A stretch of DNA of 64,000 nt from JAFGBI01 sp964454025 (GTDB taxonomy: Bacteria > Myxococcota_A > Polyangia > Polyangiales > Polyangiaceae), in contig CAYVRP010000010.1 of NCBI GenBank assembly GCA_964454025.1, forward strand, positions 1 to 64,000, in the 5' to 3' direction. Shown here in pieces: positions 25,209 through 37,448 of this stretch. The notes below the pieces were generated by a model. The model searched no databases and had not been told where the DNA came from. It saw only the letters and a list, made by a program, of their open reading frames with translations. The first letter of the stretch is position 1, and every line of letters begins with the position of its first letter. The position numbers and the translations under genes were made by a program.

Positions 25209-25676
25209 TCACGGGGAAGACGCGCTGGCGACCACCGCGATGACGATGATCACCGCGTAGACGAGCCAGAACAGCGCGTAGAGCACGCCGAAGACGCCGC
25301 CCAGGATCATCCCCACGAGCCCGAGCGTCGCGTTCGTGCTGCTCGGCTCGCCGAGCTCGCGGGCCTGCCGGCGAGCCCTGGCGCCGAGGAAGAAGCCGAC
25401 GAACCCCAGCGGGAAGCACGCGGTCGTGAAGCCGAGGATGGCGAGCACGAGCGCGAGGATGGCCTCGGTGGAGGTGGGCGTGGTCGGGCGCGCGCCGTAC
25501 TCGCCCGCGGGGGGCGGCGTGAAGCCACCCATCGGCGCGCGCGGGAGCGTGGGTTCCGGCGACGGCGCGGGGGCGAAGGCTGGCGAGGACGGGGACGCCC
25601 CGCCCGGCGGGGGCGTGAAGCCACCACCCGGGGGCGGGGGTGCGGCCGGGGGTTGCACGGCTCCAGGGTACGTCAC
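25209..25676 (-). CDS. DUF4190-like small membrane protein with Pro-rich N-terminus
   Basis: This 155-residue protein starts with GTG. The first about 68 residues are a low-complexity Pro/Gly region (GGFTPPP twice), presumably cytoplasmic. Two hydrophobic segments follow (LALVLAILGFTTACFPLGFVG and the last about 40 residues) around a basic loop ARARRQARELGEPSS. This arrangement is typical of DUF4190 membrane proteins, whose function is unknown. A 179-base gap to the next gene holds nothing recognisable. Confidence 0.72.
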   Translation of the reverse strand: MTYPGAVQPPAAPPPPGGGFTPPPGGASPSSPAFAPAPSPEPTLPRAPMGGFTPPPAGEYGARPTTPTSTEAILALVLAILGFTTACFPLGFVGFFLGARARRQARELGEPSSTNATLGLVGMILGGVFGVLYALFWLVYAVIIVIAVVASASSP

Positions 25677-25728
25677 CCCCGGGCCGCGGTCGACGCCCGG
25701 AACCCCCGCCGGTTTCCCGGGGGGACGC

Positions 25729-26676
25729 TCACGGGAGCGCGAGGCCGGACGCGGCGAGGGTGCTGAAGGGCTCCCGCCCGGCGTGCTCCGCGACCCACGC
25801 CGGCGAAAGGCGAGGGCCGCCGCGCCGCGTGCGCACCGCGGCGTACCAGTGCACCACGCGCGTCGCCTCCGTCGTCAGCTCGTCGAGGCGGGCGGACGAG
25901 CGACGGAACCAGTGTTCGCTGATCTCGGGGCCGAGCGGGTAGAAGACCTCCGGCGCGAGGAGCCGGAGGTCGTGGCCCCGATAGTCCTCCACGGCGTGCT
26001 CCAGCAGGTGCGTGCCGAGGGCGAAGCGAGCGAGGCTTCGCCGCAGCGGCAGGCGCGCCATCCGCTCCAGCAGCTCCGCGAGGAACGGGTGCCCGGCACG
26101 CCCCCCCAGCACGGCGTTGTTGGGCGCCGTCGGGTAGCGGTCCTCGATCCGCCGGAAGGCGCGCCACCCGTCCGGGACGCGGCGGAGCAGGTCACGGACG
26201 GCCGTCCGGGTCCACGCGGCCGCCAGCCGCCCCGGGTGGACGCGCCGCCGCGGATCGTCGGGGAAGGCCAGGCGCTCGAGCCCGCAGAACACCCCCGCGT
26301 CCGCGAGCAGCGGCGCCACGGGCCGCACCGTCACCGTGTCCAGATCGAGGTAGACGCCGCCTTCGCGGAGCAGGAGCGCCACCCGCACCACGTTGGCGCG
26401 CGCCGCGGGGGCGGAGAGGCGCCGGAGCAGGTCGACCAGCTTCGGGCCCACGGGCCCCGCCGCGGCCACCAGCCCCTCCGCGTCGAGGCGGCGGGCCTCG
26501 ACGCCCGGGATCGCGAGCGCGGCCTCCCAGTGGGGGCCGCCGATCGGATCGGCGTGGTGCATCAGCACGCGGTCGAAGCCTCCGCGTCGGGACGCGGAGA
26601 AGAGCGCGAGCCAGTGCACCCAGGGGAAGTCCCGCCCGAACCAGACGAAATGCGCGACGACCGGACCCGTGTCCAA
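25729..26676 (-). CDS. DXD-type glycosyltransferase (GT32-like)
   Basis: The protein is 315 residues if started at the TTG at 26676, seven bases after the secA stop; longer frames overlap secA. The N-terminus reads HFVWFG, as in Och1/capsular glycosyltransferases. ARANVVRVALLLREGGVYLDLDT contains the DXD nucleotide-sugar/metal motif, followed by NNAVLGGRAGHPFL. It probably transfers a sugar from a nucleotide donor in the cytoplasm. Its position after secA looks like read-through rather than a functional link. Confidence 0.78.
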   Translation of the reverse strand: MDTGPVVAHFVWFGRDFPWVHWLALFSASRRGGFDRVLMHHADPIGGPHWEAALAIPGVEARRLDAEGLVAAAGPVGPKLVDLLRRLSAPAARANVVRVALLLREGGVYLDLDTVTVRPVAPLLADAGVFCGLERLAFPDDPRRRVHPGRLAAAWTRTAVRDLLRRVPDGWRAFRRIEDRYPTAPNNAVLGGRAGHPFLAELLERMARLPLRRSLARFALGTHLLEHAVEDYRGHDLRLLAPEVFYPLGPEISEHWFRRSSARLDELTTEATRVVHWYAAVRTRRGGPRLSPAWVAEHAGREPFSTLAASGLALP

Positions 26677-26683
26677 GCTCGGC

Positions 26684-29779
<3,096 letters not shown>

Positions 29780-30129
29780 GCTGTGGCCGTCCTCGGTGGC
29801 TCGAGCGCCCCCGGGCGAAGAGGCGGGAAAGTAGTGCTTGGGGCGCGGCCGCGCCAGGGGCCCCGCCGGCCCCGCGGGGTCGCGAGGGGGCCGCGGACCC
29901 GCGCGGGGCACAGGCCGGTGTAGCGGCCCGCGGGCTACCAGAGAACCCGGGGGGGGTCAAACCGCCGGGCGAATTGAACCCCCGCGCCGAGCGCGGCGCC
30001 CGGCCCCTTGCCCGGACCGGGGCGCGCGCTCTTTGCGGCGCCCGGAATCGCGGTAGCTTCGGCGCGCAGGCGGTCTGGTGGCCGTCCCCGTCGCCGGCGT
30101 CGGCGATGGCCGAGCGCGAGTCCAGCGGG
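29780..30129. other. 350-base divergent intergenic region between secA and rseP
   Basis: This gap must hold promoters for both directions. It is GC-rich with homopolymer tracts (a run of eight G near 29950) and yields no plausible protein. If the ATG at 30106 is the real rseP start, it is 24 bases shorter. No promoter motif could be assigned. Confidence 0.5.
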
Positions 30130-31851
30130 ATGGATCTCCTCTACTTCGTCATCCTCGTCAGCTCGCTCATCTTCGTGCACGAGCTCGGCCATTTCCTGTT
30201 CGCGAAGCTCTTCGGGGTGAAGGTGATGACCTTCAGCCTCGGCTTCGGGCCCAAGCTGGTGCGCCTCCGCGGCCGGGAGACCGAGTACTGCCTGGGGATC
30301 CTGCCCTTCGGCGGCTACGTGAAGATGCTCGAGGCGTCGAAGAGCGACATCGTGTTGCCGGAGGACCGACACCGGACCTTCGAGTCCCTCTCGGTGCCGA
30401 AGCGAGTGACCGTGGTGCTGGCCGGGCCGGTGATGAACCTCCTGTTCCCCGTGCTGCTCTACTTCGCCGTCTTCGTCTCGGAGGGGCCCCACCTCGCCCC
30501 CACCGTCGGCGTCGTCCTGCCCGGGCACCCCGCCGACGGGAAGCTATTGCCCGGGGACCGCGTGATGGCCATCGACGGCCAGGAGATCGGCACCTTCGAC
30601 GAGTTGCAGCGCCTGGTCGCCAGGAGCCCCGGCAAGCCGCTTCGGCTGCGCGTGTTTCGCGACAACCGCCAGCTCGACGTCGAGGTGGTCGCCGAGGAGA
30701 CGACCGCGCTCGTGGGCAGCGCGACGCAGGGCGATCGGGTGCCGGCGACGGCGCTCGACGTCGAGGAGCGGATCGGGTCCATCGGCATCATGTCGAGCGC
30801 GCCCGCGCCCGTGGTCGGGATCGCCGATCCGGAGTCGCCCGCCTACCGTGCCGGGCTCCGCACCTTCGACGTGGTGACCCAGATCGCCGGCCGACCGGTG
30901 CGGCGCTTCATGGATCTGGAGGCGGAGTTCGCGGCGCCCCGCGGCGAAACCGTCCCCGTCACCTACCTCCGCCCCGTGCCGGTGCCGGCGGCCCTGGGGA
31001 ACCTGGCGGAGATGGCCGTGTTCGAGGCGGGCGTGGTCGCGCTGACGCCGGACGCCGCGGGGCTCGACCTGACGGGCCGCACCGGCATCGAGTCGGCCGA
31101 CCTCTACGTCGCCTTCGTGCGGGAGGGTTCGTCCTTCCACAAGGCGGATCTCCGCCCCGGCGACAAGCTGCTCCGGCTCGACGACGAGCCGATCCCCGCC
31201 TGGTCCACCTTCCTCGAGCGCGTCCGCAAGGCGAGCGACCGCCCGCACCGCATCGAGTTCCTCGCCGCCCGCGACGGCCGCCGGCACTCGGGGACCTTCG
31301 AGGTGCGCCGGGTGGAGTTCACCGACGAGCACGGGCAATCCTTCGTCGTCTACATGCTGGGGCGCTCGGTCATCGATCACTGGGCGCCGGTGGCGATCGA
31401 GAGCCCCGTCGAGCACCCCACCCCGGTGCGGTACGCGCTCTCCAAGGCCGTCGAGGAGACCGTGCGCGTCACCCGATTCACGGGCGTCCTCTTCGTGCGG
31501 CTGCTGCAAGGCCGGATCAGCCTCGACTCGCTCTCGGGGCCCATCACCATCTACCGCGTGGCCGGCGAGGAGGGCCGCAAGGGGCCGGGGTACTTCGTGT
31601 GGGTGATGGCGCTCATCAGCATCAACCTGGGGCTGCTCAACCTGCTACCCATCCCGGTGCTCGACGGCGGTCACCTCGCTTTCCTGGCGCTGGAGACGGC
31701 GATGCGGCGCCCCGTCCCGCTCCGGATGCGCGAGGTCGCGCACCTGGTGGGCATGGGGATCCTGGTCGCGTTGATGGTGTTCGTGTTCAAGAACGACTTC
31801 GACCGACAGGGCGAGGTGATCGTGGCGCAGATCCGGGAGCTGGTGCGGTAG
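30130..31851 (+). CDS. rseP: RseP-family site-2 protease with three PDZ domains
   Basis: This 573-residue intramembrane zinc metalloprotease has H17-E-L-G-H21 in the first transmembrane segment and NLLPIPVLDGGH near the C-terminus, both ligating the catalytic zinc. Three PDZ-like domains can be traced between the membrane segments (starting near GVVLPGHPADGKLLPGD, IADPESPAYRAGL and VREGSSFHKADLRPGD). E. coli RseP has two and about 450 residues. RseP cleaves anti-sigma factors and signal-peptide remnants. The ATG at 30130 gives the family-typical N-terminus; 30106 is an alternative. The TAG shares a base with the GTG of rsmB. Confidence 0.92.
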   Translation: MDLLYFVILVSSLIFVHELGHFLFAKLFGVKVMTFSLGFGPKLVRLRGRETEYCLGILPFGGYVKMLEASKSDIVLPEDRHRTFESLSVPKRVTVVLAGPVMNLLFPVLLYFAVFVSEGPHLAPTVGVVLPGHPADGKLLPGDRVMAIDGQEIGTFDELQRLVARSPGKPLRLRVFRDNRQLDVEVVAEETTALVGSATQGDRVPATALDVEERIGSIGIMSSAPAPVVGIADPESPAYRAGLRTFDVVTQIAGRPVRRFMDLEAEFAAPRGETVPVTYLRPVPVPAALGNLAEMAVFEAGVVALTPDAAGLDLTGRTGIESADLYVAFVREGSSFHKADLRPGDKLLRLDDEPIPAWSTFLERVRKASDRPHRIEFLAARDGRRHSGTFEVRRVEFTDEHGQSFVVYMLGRSVIDHWAPVAIESPVEHPTPVRYALSKAVEETVRVTRFTGVLFVRLLQGRISLDSLSGPITIYRVAGEEGRKGPGYFVWVMALISINLGLLNLLPIPVLDGGHLAFLALETAMRRPVPLRMREVAHLVGMGILVALMVFVFKNDFDRQGEVIVAQIRELVR

Positions 31852-33200
31852 TGCCGGGCGCGGGCGCGGCGCCGCCGAAGCAGCCACCGCGGGACGCGCC
31901 CGCGCGACCCCCGTCGGCGCGGGAGCTCGCCGCCCGCGTGCTCGGCCGCGTCGCGCGCGACGGCGCCTACGCGAGCGCGGCCCTCGACGCGGAGCTCGCG
32001 CGGTACCCCCAGCTCGCCGCCCGCGACCGGGCCCTCGCGACCGAGCTCGTCTATGGCTGCCTGCGCACGGGGCCGGCGCTCGACGCGCGCCTCGCCGCGC
32101 TCGCGCCGCGGGGGGTCGCCGGTGGCGACCCGCGGGTCCGGATCGAGCTCGCGCTCGCGGCGTACCAGCTCCTCTTCCTCGACCGGGTGCCGCCGCACGC
32201 CGCGGTCTCCGCCGCCGTCCACGCCGTGACGGCCCTGCGCGGGCCGCGCGTGGGCGGCTTCGCCAACGCGGTGCTGCGCCGGCTCGCGGCCAGTCGCGGC
32301 GCGACCTCGCTCGCGGACGCGGTCCTCGAGGGCGCGCCGGCGTGGCTGACGGCCCGGCTCGCCGCGGTGCGCGGCGACGCCGGCGCGCGCGCCCTGCTCG
32401 GCGCCGATCCCGAAGCCGGTCACGGGCTGCCCCTCGCCCTGCGCATCGGGGGCGGGCGGGCGCCCCCGCGGTGGCTCGCGGAGTGCCCCCCCGGGCGCAT
32501 CTCGCCGCGGTGCCGCCTCGTGCGCGGCGCGGGCGATCCGCGGCGCCGAGCCGGCTACGCGGAGGGTGTCTTCACGGTGCAGGAGGAGGGCGCGCAGGCG
32601 GTCGCGCGCGCCCTCGGCGCGCGCGCGGGGGAGACGGTGCTCGACGCCTGCGCGGGCCGGGGCCAGAAGGCGTCGCTGCTCACCGAGCAAGTCGGCGCGA
32701 GCGGCGCGGTGTGGGCGGCGGACCTCTACCCGGCCAAGCTCGCCGCGCTCGCGGCGGAGCACGCACGGCTCCGGCTCCCGGCGCCGCGCACGGTGGCGGT
32801 CGACTGGACGGTGGGTTCCGGCCCCATCCCCGAGGCGGCCTTCGACCGCGTGCTCGTGGACGCGCCCTGCAGCGGCGTCGGGACGCTCCGCCGCCGCCCG
32901 GAGCTCGCCGGTCGCCTCGATCCCGGGGATCCTGCCCGGCTCGGCGCGCTGGCGGCGGCGATCCTCCGCCGCGCCGCCACCCGCGCGCGACCCGGTGGGC
33001 GCGTCCTGTTCGCCGTCTGCTCGGTCCTGCCGGAGGAGGGAGCAGCGGTGGTCGCCGCGGTGTCGGACCTGCTCGAGCCCGCGCCGTTCGACGCGCCCGA
33101 GCTCGGCGCCGCGCTCCCGCCGGGCGCGACCACCCTGCGCCTGCACCCGGCGGCGCACGGGACGGACGGTTACTTCCTCGCGAGCTTCTGGCGGCGGTGA
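31851..33200 (+). CDS. rsmB: RsmB-like 16S rRNA cytosine-C5 methyltransferase
   Basis: This 449-residue protein has an N-terminal NusB-like helical domain (ELAARVLGRVARDGAY, DRALATELVYGCLRT) and a C-terminal Rossmann methyltransferase domain. The SAM-binding loop is VLDACAGRGQKASLL. The two cysteines of RNA m5C methyltransferases are present in DAPCSGVGTLRRRPE and FAVCSVLPEE. RsmB modifies C967 of 16S rRNA. The GTG start shares one base with the rseP stop, so translation is coupled. It converges on the OmpA gene with a 13-base gap. Confidence 0.93.
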   Translation: MPGAGAAPPKQPPRDAPARPPSARELAARVLGRVARDGAYASAALDAELARYPQLAARDRALATELVYGCLRTGPALDARLAALAPRGVAGGDPRVRIELALAAYQLLFLDRVPPHAAVSAAVHAVTALRGPRVGGFANAVLRRLAASRGATSLADAVLEGAPAWLTARLAAVRGDAGARALLGADPEAGHGLPLALRIGGGRAPPRWLAECPPGRISPRCRLVRGAGDPRRRAGYAEGVFTVQEEGAQAVARALGARAGETVLDACAGRGQKASLLTEQVGASGAVWAADLYPAKLAALAAEHARLRLPAPRTVAVDWTVGSGPIPEAAFDRVLVDAPCSGVGTLRRRPELAGRLDPGDPARLGALAAAILRRAATRARPGGRVLFAVCSVLPEEGAAVVAAVSDLLEPAPFDAPELGAALPPGATTLRLHPAAHGTDGYFLASFWRR

Positions 33201-33213
33201 CGGACGGGGGCGG

Positions 33214-34683
33214 TCACTCGCTCGACTCGACCAGGATGAAGTCGACACGGCGGTTCACGGCCCGGTCCTCCTCCGTCGTGCCCTTCACCTTGGGCCGGCT
33301 GTCGCCGAAGCCCTGGGCGACGAGGCGGTTCGACTCGACCCCGCGGGCCACCAGGTAGGCGCGCACCGCCTCCGCCCGCTGCTGGCTCAGGCGCTGGTTC
33401 ACGGCGTCCGGGCCGGTGTCGTCCGTGTGCCCCTCGATGCGGATCTTGGTGAACTCCTCGTGCGCCTTGAGGATGAGGGCCACCTGGTCGAGCGTGGCCC
33501 GCGAGTCCGCCGTGAGCACGGCCGAGCCGTGCTCGAAGCGGACGTCGTCGAGGAGGCGGAACTCGCCCTCCTCGTAGATGACCCGCGGATCACCGCTGTC
33601 GGGGCAGCCGTCGCCGTCGTCGACCCCGTTGATCGACTCCTGCTGGTCGGGGCACCGGTCGTCGTAGTCGGGCACGCCGTCGTGGTCTGAGTCGGGGCCG
33701 ACCTCGGGGCAGCCGTCGTGATCCTGGTAGCGGTCGACGTCCTCGGGCTCGGCAGGGCAGCCGTCCTCGCGATCGGACACCCCGTCGTAGTCGCGATCGT
33801 GGCGGGTCAAGCGGTAGCGGACACCGAGGAAGGCGCGGAAGGTTGGCACGCCGTAACCCGGGACCAGGCCGAAGCCGGGCCCGCCCAGCAGCTCCCACTC
33901 GTGGCCGAGCCAGGCCCGGAGGAAGAGCAGCCCTTCGAGGGGGAGCTCCTCGGCGTCGGCGGCGGTGAGCCCGACGCCCCCCGCGAGCTCGCCGCCGCGC
34001 TCGATCGGACCCCCGCCGCGCCCGAAGCGGTAGCCGACGGCCGCCGCGTAGGCGAGCTCGCTGCCGGCGCGGACGTTGTGGAAATCGACGCGCTCGCGCA
34101 GCGCGGCGCCGAGGTTCACGCCGACGCGGAGCCCCCCGCGGAAGCGGTGGTCGAGGATGGCGCGGGGAGCGAACACCGGGGTGCTGGCGCCGCCCGCGAA
34201 GTCACCGGCGTGAGTCGGCAGCCGCACCTCGGCCGCGAGCGCCAGGCCGAGCGCGCGGCGATCGTCGAGGAGGCGCAGCTTGGGGACCAGTCGGAGGTCC
34301 CCGATCCCGGCGGGGGACGGGTCGCCGTCGCCACGCTGGCCCACGAACAGCGGCAGGTCGAGTCCCACGGCGAAGGGGCGCGCGATGGTGACCGAGCCGA
34401 GCGCGTCGATCCCCACCCGCCCGCCCACGAAGCGCTGCTCGAGATCGCCCCCGGCGTCCACCACGACGAGCGGGTTGAGCGCATAGCCCGCGACCAGCCC
34501 GAGCTCGAGCGGATCCGCCCGGGGACGGACGCCGGAGCCCTCGGCCGTGACCCAGCCGTCGGTGGTCACGGCGGGCTTCAACCGTTCGGCGTCGACCTGT
34601 GCGCCGGCGGCGGCGGCGACGAGTGAGCTCGACAGCGCGGCGGCGGCGGCGATTCCGCGGTGCTCCCGTCGCGGCCACCTCAC
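33214..34683 (-). CDS. OmpA-family outer membrane protein with thrombospondin type 3-like repeats
   Basis: The 489-residue precursor has a signal peptide (SSSLVAAAAGAQ), a beta-barrel-like region to about residue 290, and three Asp-rich calcium-binding repeats (DYDGVSDREDGCP, DSDHDGVPDYDDRCP, DDGDGCP). An OmpA C-terminal peptidoglycan-binding domain follows (IRIEGHTDDTG, NQRLSQQRAEAVRAYL, VNRRVDFIL). It probably anchors the outer membrane to peptidoglycan. The GTG start overlaps the stop of the upstream MYXO-CTERM gene (GTGA), so the two surface proteins are translated together. Confidence 0.93.
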   Translation of the reverse strand: MRWPRREHRGIAAAAALSSSLVAAAAGAQVDAERLKPAVTTDGWVTAEGSGVRPRADPLELGLVAGYALNPLVVVDAGGDLEQRFVGGRVGIDALGSVTIARPFAVGLDLPLFVGQRGDGDPSPAGIGDLRLVPKLRLLDDRRALGLALAAEVRLPTHAGDFAGGASTPVFAPRAILDHRFRGGLRVGVNLGAALRERVDFHNVRAGSELAYAAAVGYRFGRGGGPIERGGELAGGVGLTAADAEELPLEGLLFLRAWLGHEWELLGGPGFGLVPGYGVPTFRAFLGVRYRLTRHDRDYDGVSDREDGCPAEPEDVDRYQDHDGCPEVGPDSDHDGVPDYDDRCPDQQESINGVDDGDGCPDSGDPRVIYEEGEFRLLDDVRFEHGSAVLTADSRATLDQVALILKAHEEFTKIRIEGHTDDTGPDAVNQRLSQQRAEAVRAYLVARGVESNRLVAQGFGDSRPKVKGTTEEDRAVNRRVDFILVESSE

Positions 34684-35906
34684 GGTTCGCTCCTTCGTCG
34701 GCGACCGACCAGCGCGGCGAGCGCGGCGAGCGCGCCCCACGCGGCCGCGCCGGCCGCGGGCGCCCCCGCGGCCCCGCAGGTGCAGGCGCCCCCGCGCACC
34801 TCGTCGCCGGGCTCGAGCGTGATGCCGTCGTCCCCGGTCGTCCCGCCCGCGCCCGCGGCCCCGCCCGACCCCGCCGGGGGCGCCGCGGTCCGGACGCAGG
34901 TCCCGTCCGGGGCGCAGCGGCCGTCCTCGCAGTCGACGTCCGCCCGGCAGGGGCCGCAGGTGCCGCGGTCGCAGACCAGGGGTGCGCAGTCGGCGTCGGT
35001 CTCGCAGTCCTCGCCGCCCCCCGCCACGCACCGGCCCCCGGCGCACTCCTCGCCGGCGGTGCAGTCGGCGTCCTCGCGGCAGGAAACCGGGATCAGGCAC
35101 TCGCCCCCGACGCAGATCCCGCCGCCGGGACAGTCGGCGTCCCGCGCGCACGTCGGCGGCGCCACCGCGTCCGGGACCCGGTCGCGGTCCGCGTCGCGGG
35201 GCGCACACCCCGCTGCCGCGCCGACCTCGAGATCGCCGTCGTTGCGGACGGCGCCGCCGGCGGTGGTGCGGAAGAAGAGCGTCGCGGTGCAGGCCGCGTC
35301 GAGCCCGGCGGTCCCGTGGTCGACCACGAGCTGGAGGAACCCGTGCTCCTCGCCGCCCAGCCGGAGCGGGGCGGGAGCCACGCCGATCTCGGTGGAAGCC
35401 GGGCTCATCCGCTCGCCGCCGACCCAGGCCTCGCCGTCCCACGCCCACACCTCGGCGGCCGCGCCGTCCGCGGTCGCGGCCACCAGGTGTTCGTAGCCGC
35501 CCGGGGACGGATCGGTGACGAGCGCGGCGTCGATCGCCGCCGCGGCCGCCGTGCCCCCCGTGGTCGCGTCCTGATCCTCGTCCACGAAGAGGTAGACCGT
35601 GAGCTCCGCCGGCGGCGTCGCGTCGCCCGCGAAGTACACGCGCGTCCAGAGCGCCGCGTCCCCGCGCGCGACGTAGACGCTGCGCGCGTCCACCGCCGCC
35701 TCCGCCGCGGTGAACGCGGCGCCGTCCCCGGCGACGTCCTCGGCGCCGAACGGCCAGTCCGGCTCGCCCGTCGCGTCGACCACCCAGGCCTCGTCGAGCC
35801 CGGGGATCGCTCGCTCGCCCTCCCAGCTCGGCGCCGGCTGGGCCAGAGCGCTCGCCGCCGTCAAGGTCGCTCCCGCCAGCACCGAACCAGCCCCGCCGAC
35901 CCGCAC
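34680..35906 (-). CDS. MYXO-CTERM-type cysteine-rich secreted protein
   Basis: The product is about 408 residues and has an N-terminal signal (LAGATLTAASALAQ). A beta-rich domain covers residues about 25-215. At least four Cys modules of the form C..DADC..G..C..G.C follow, then a Gly/Ala linker and a C-terminal sorting tail: GACTCGAAG, a hydrophobic stretch and RRRR. That tail matches the MYXO-CTERM pattern of surface-anchored Myxococcota proteins. The GTG at 35906 is preferred to the one at 35912 because GAGGAG lies six bases before it. It is coupled to the OmpA gene. Confidence 0.82.
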   Translation of the reverse strand: MRVGGAGSVLAGATLTAASALAQPAPSWEGERAIPGLDEAWVVDATGEPDWPFGAEDVAGDGAAFTAAEAAVDARSVYVARGDAALWTRVYFAGDATPPAELTVYLFVDEDQDATTGGTAAAAAIDAALVTDPSPGGYEHLVAATADGAAAEVWAWDGEAWVGGERMSPASTEIGVAPAPLRLGGEEHGFLQLVVDHGTAGLDAACTATLFFRTTAGGAVRNDGDLEVGAAAGCAPRDADRDRVPDAVAPPTCARDADCPGGGICVGGECLIPVSCREDADCTAGEECAGGRCVAGGGEDCETDADCAPLVCDRGTCGPCRADVDCEDGRCAPDGTCVRTAAPPAGSGGAAGAGGTTGDDGITLEPGDEVRGGACTCGAAGAPAAGAAAWGALAALAALVGRRRRSEP

Positions 35907-36001
35907 GCGCACCTCCTCGCCCCTTGTTATCCCCGCCGCCCGGGCGCGGCAACTGCCCGGAGGGAGCGCGGCTCGGCGCGGGGCTCGAGCCCGGGCCGCC
36001 C

Positions 36002-36643
36002 CTACCTCCGCGCGGCCCGCGCGACGAGCTCATCGCTCGGCGCGAGCCGCCCGCCCGCCGCGGCGACGGCGGCGAACGCCGCCGCGCCGTCGCCGGGCGC
36101 GACCTCGACGCTGCGGCAGCCGTCTTGGACGAGCGTCACGGCGAGGCCGAGCTCGAGCGCGTCGAGCGCCGTCGCCTTGACGCAGTAGTCGGTCGCGAGA
36201 CCGAGCAGGACGACGCCGTCGAAGGCTCGCTCCCGCAGCCAGCTCCCGAGCCCCGTGGCGCGTCGGCGCGCGTTGTCGAAGAAGCCGGAGTAGCTGTCGA
36301 CCGCGGGATCGACCCCCTTCAAGAAGACCCGCTCGACGCGGCGCGCGTCGAGCGCGGCGGCGAGGCGCGCGCCGTGGGTGAAGGCGACGCAGTGGTCGGG
36401 CCAGAGGACCTGGGGGATCCCGCCGAGGTCCACGACGTCGTACGGGCGCCGCCCCGGGTGCTGGGAGGCGAAGCTCCGGTGGTCGGGCGGGTGCCAGTCC
36501 TGGGTGGCGATCACGGGGCGATCGTCGAGCCGCGCGAGGAGGCGGTTGGCGACCGGGATCACCTCGTCGCCCCGCGGCACGGGCAGGGACCCCCAGGGCA
36601 TGAAGTCGTTCTGCACGTCGATCAGCAGGATCACCTCTCGCAT
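36002..36643 (-). CDS. pncA: Nicotinamidase (PncA)
   Basis: This 213-residue isochorismatase-fold hydrolase has the nicotinamidase triad D9 (LIDVQNDF), K109 (RVFLKG) and C154 (ATDYCVKATA), and metal ligands in TQDWHPPDH and WPDHC. It converts nicotinamide to nicotinic acid. GGAG lies six bases before the ATG. It is the third gene of a minus-strand salvage operon with the Nudix regulator (55-base gap) and nicotinate phosphoribosyltransferase, which supplies the next step. Confidence 0.95.
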   Translation of the reverse strand: MREVILLIDVQNDFMPWGSLPVPRGDEVIPVANRLLARLDDRPVIATQDWHPPDHRSFASQHPGRRPYDVVDLGGIPQVLWPDHCVAFTHGARLAAALDARRVERVFLKGVDPAVDSYSGFFDNARRRATGLGSWLRERAFDGVVLLGLATDYCVKATALDALELGLAVTLVQDGCRSVEVAPGDGAAAFAAVAAAGGRLAPSDELVARAARR

Positions 36644-36698
36644 GTCTCACTCCACTCCGTCCGCCTCGCCGCGCTGCCCTCGTCGTCGCGCGGGGCCC

Positions 36699-37448
36699 TC
36701 AGGCCGGCAGGCGCGGGCCCTCCTCGACCCGCCGCGCGTAGGCCCGCCGATCGAAGCGGTAGAGCTCGAGCCCGCCGGGCCGGGCGCGTCCGACCGGCAC
36801 CAGCACGCCCAGGGCGAGCGCGTGCCGCCGGAACCGCCGCGCGTCGAGCGGGCGGTCGAGGATGGCCTCGTACAGGCCGCGCAGGTCGGCGAGGGGGAAG
36901 CGCGGCGGCAGTAGTCCCAGGCCGAGCGGGCGGCATGCGGCCCGCTCGCGGAGGCGGCGGAGCGCGAGGGCGAGGATGGCGTCGTGATCGAAGGCCAACC
37001 CCGAGATCCTCGCGGCGGGGAGCCAGGCCGCGTCGCGGGCGTCGTCCGCCGCCCGGGCCGGGTGCTCGGCGCCGCGGACCAGCGCCCAGTGCACGACCGA
37101 GATCACGCGGTCACGCGGGTCCCGGTCGATCGCGCCGAAGGTCTGGAGCTGCTCCAGCGCCACTCCGTCGAGCCCCGTCTCCTCCCGGAGCTCGCGCCGC
37201 GCGGCCGCCTCCAGGGGTTCGTCCTCGTCCACGAAGCCGCCCGGCAGCGCCCAGCGCCCTTCGAACGGAGGACGGTCGCGCCGGATGAGCAGGACCTTCA
37301 GCGCGGGTCCGTCGAGCCCGAGCACGACGCAGTCGACCGTGACCGCCGGGCGCGGGTACCGGTAGCTGTAGCTGGCCGCCCGGGCGCCTCCGCGGGCGCG
37401 GACGCCCCCTCCGGCGCCGCGGGTCGCGGCGTCGCGCCGGCCGCTCAC
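36699..37448 (-). CDS. nrtR: NrtR-like Nudix regulator of NAD metabolism
   Basis: This 249-residue protein has a Nudix domain (residues about 35-160) and a C-terminal winged-helix-like domain (residues about 175-245, with RPLDARRFRRHALALGVLVPVG as a likely recognition region). This is the NrtR architecture: a repressor that senses ADP-ribose and controls NAD salvage. The Nudix box from G71 to about G92 is intact (G-x5-E-x7-REL-x-EE-x-G), so hydrolase activity may also remain. Its position between pncB and pncA supports the call. The GTG start overlaps the pncB stop (GTGA). A catalytic ADP-ribose pyrophosphatase is the alternative. Confidence 0.85.
   Translation of the reverse strand: MSGRRDAATRGAGGGVRARGGARAASYSYRYPRPAVTVDCVVLGLDGPALKVLLIRRDRPPFEGRWALPGGFVDEDEPLEAAARRELREETGLDGVALEQLQTFGAIDRDPRDRVISVVHWALVRGAEHPARAADDARDAAWLPAARISGLAFDHDAILALALRRLRERAACRPLGLGLLPPRFPLADLRGLYEAILDRPLDARRFRRHALALGVLVPVGRARPGGLELYRFDRRAYARRVEEGPRLPA

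Noticed and set aside
33214..36033. A single long minus-strand frame joining the OmpA gene to upstream sequence
   Set aside because: The part beyond 34683 is an Arg/Gly-rich shadow of the MYXO-CTERM gene in another frame. GTG at 34683 gives a proper signal peptide.
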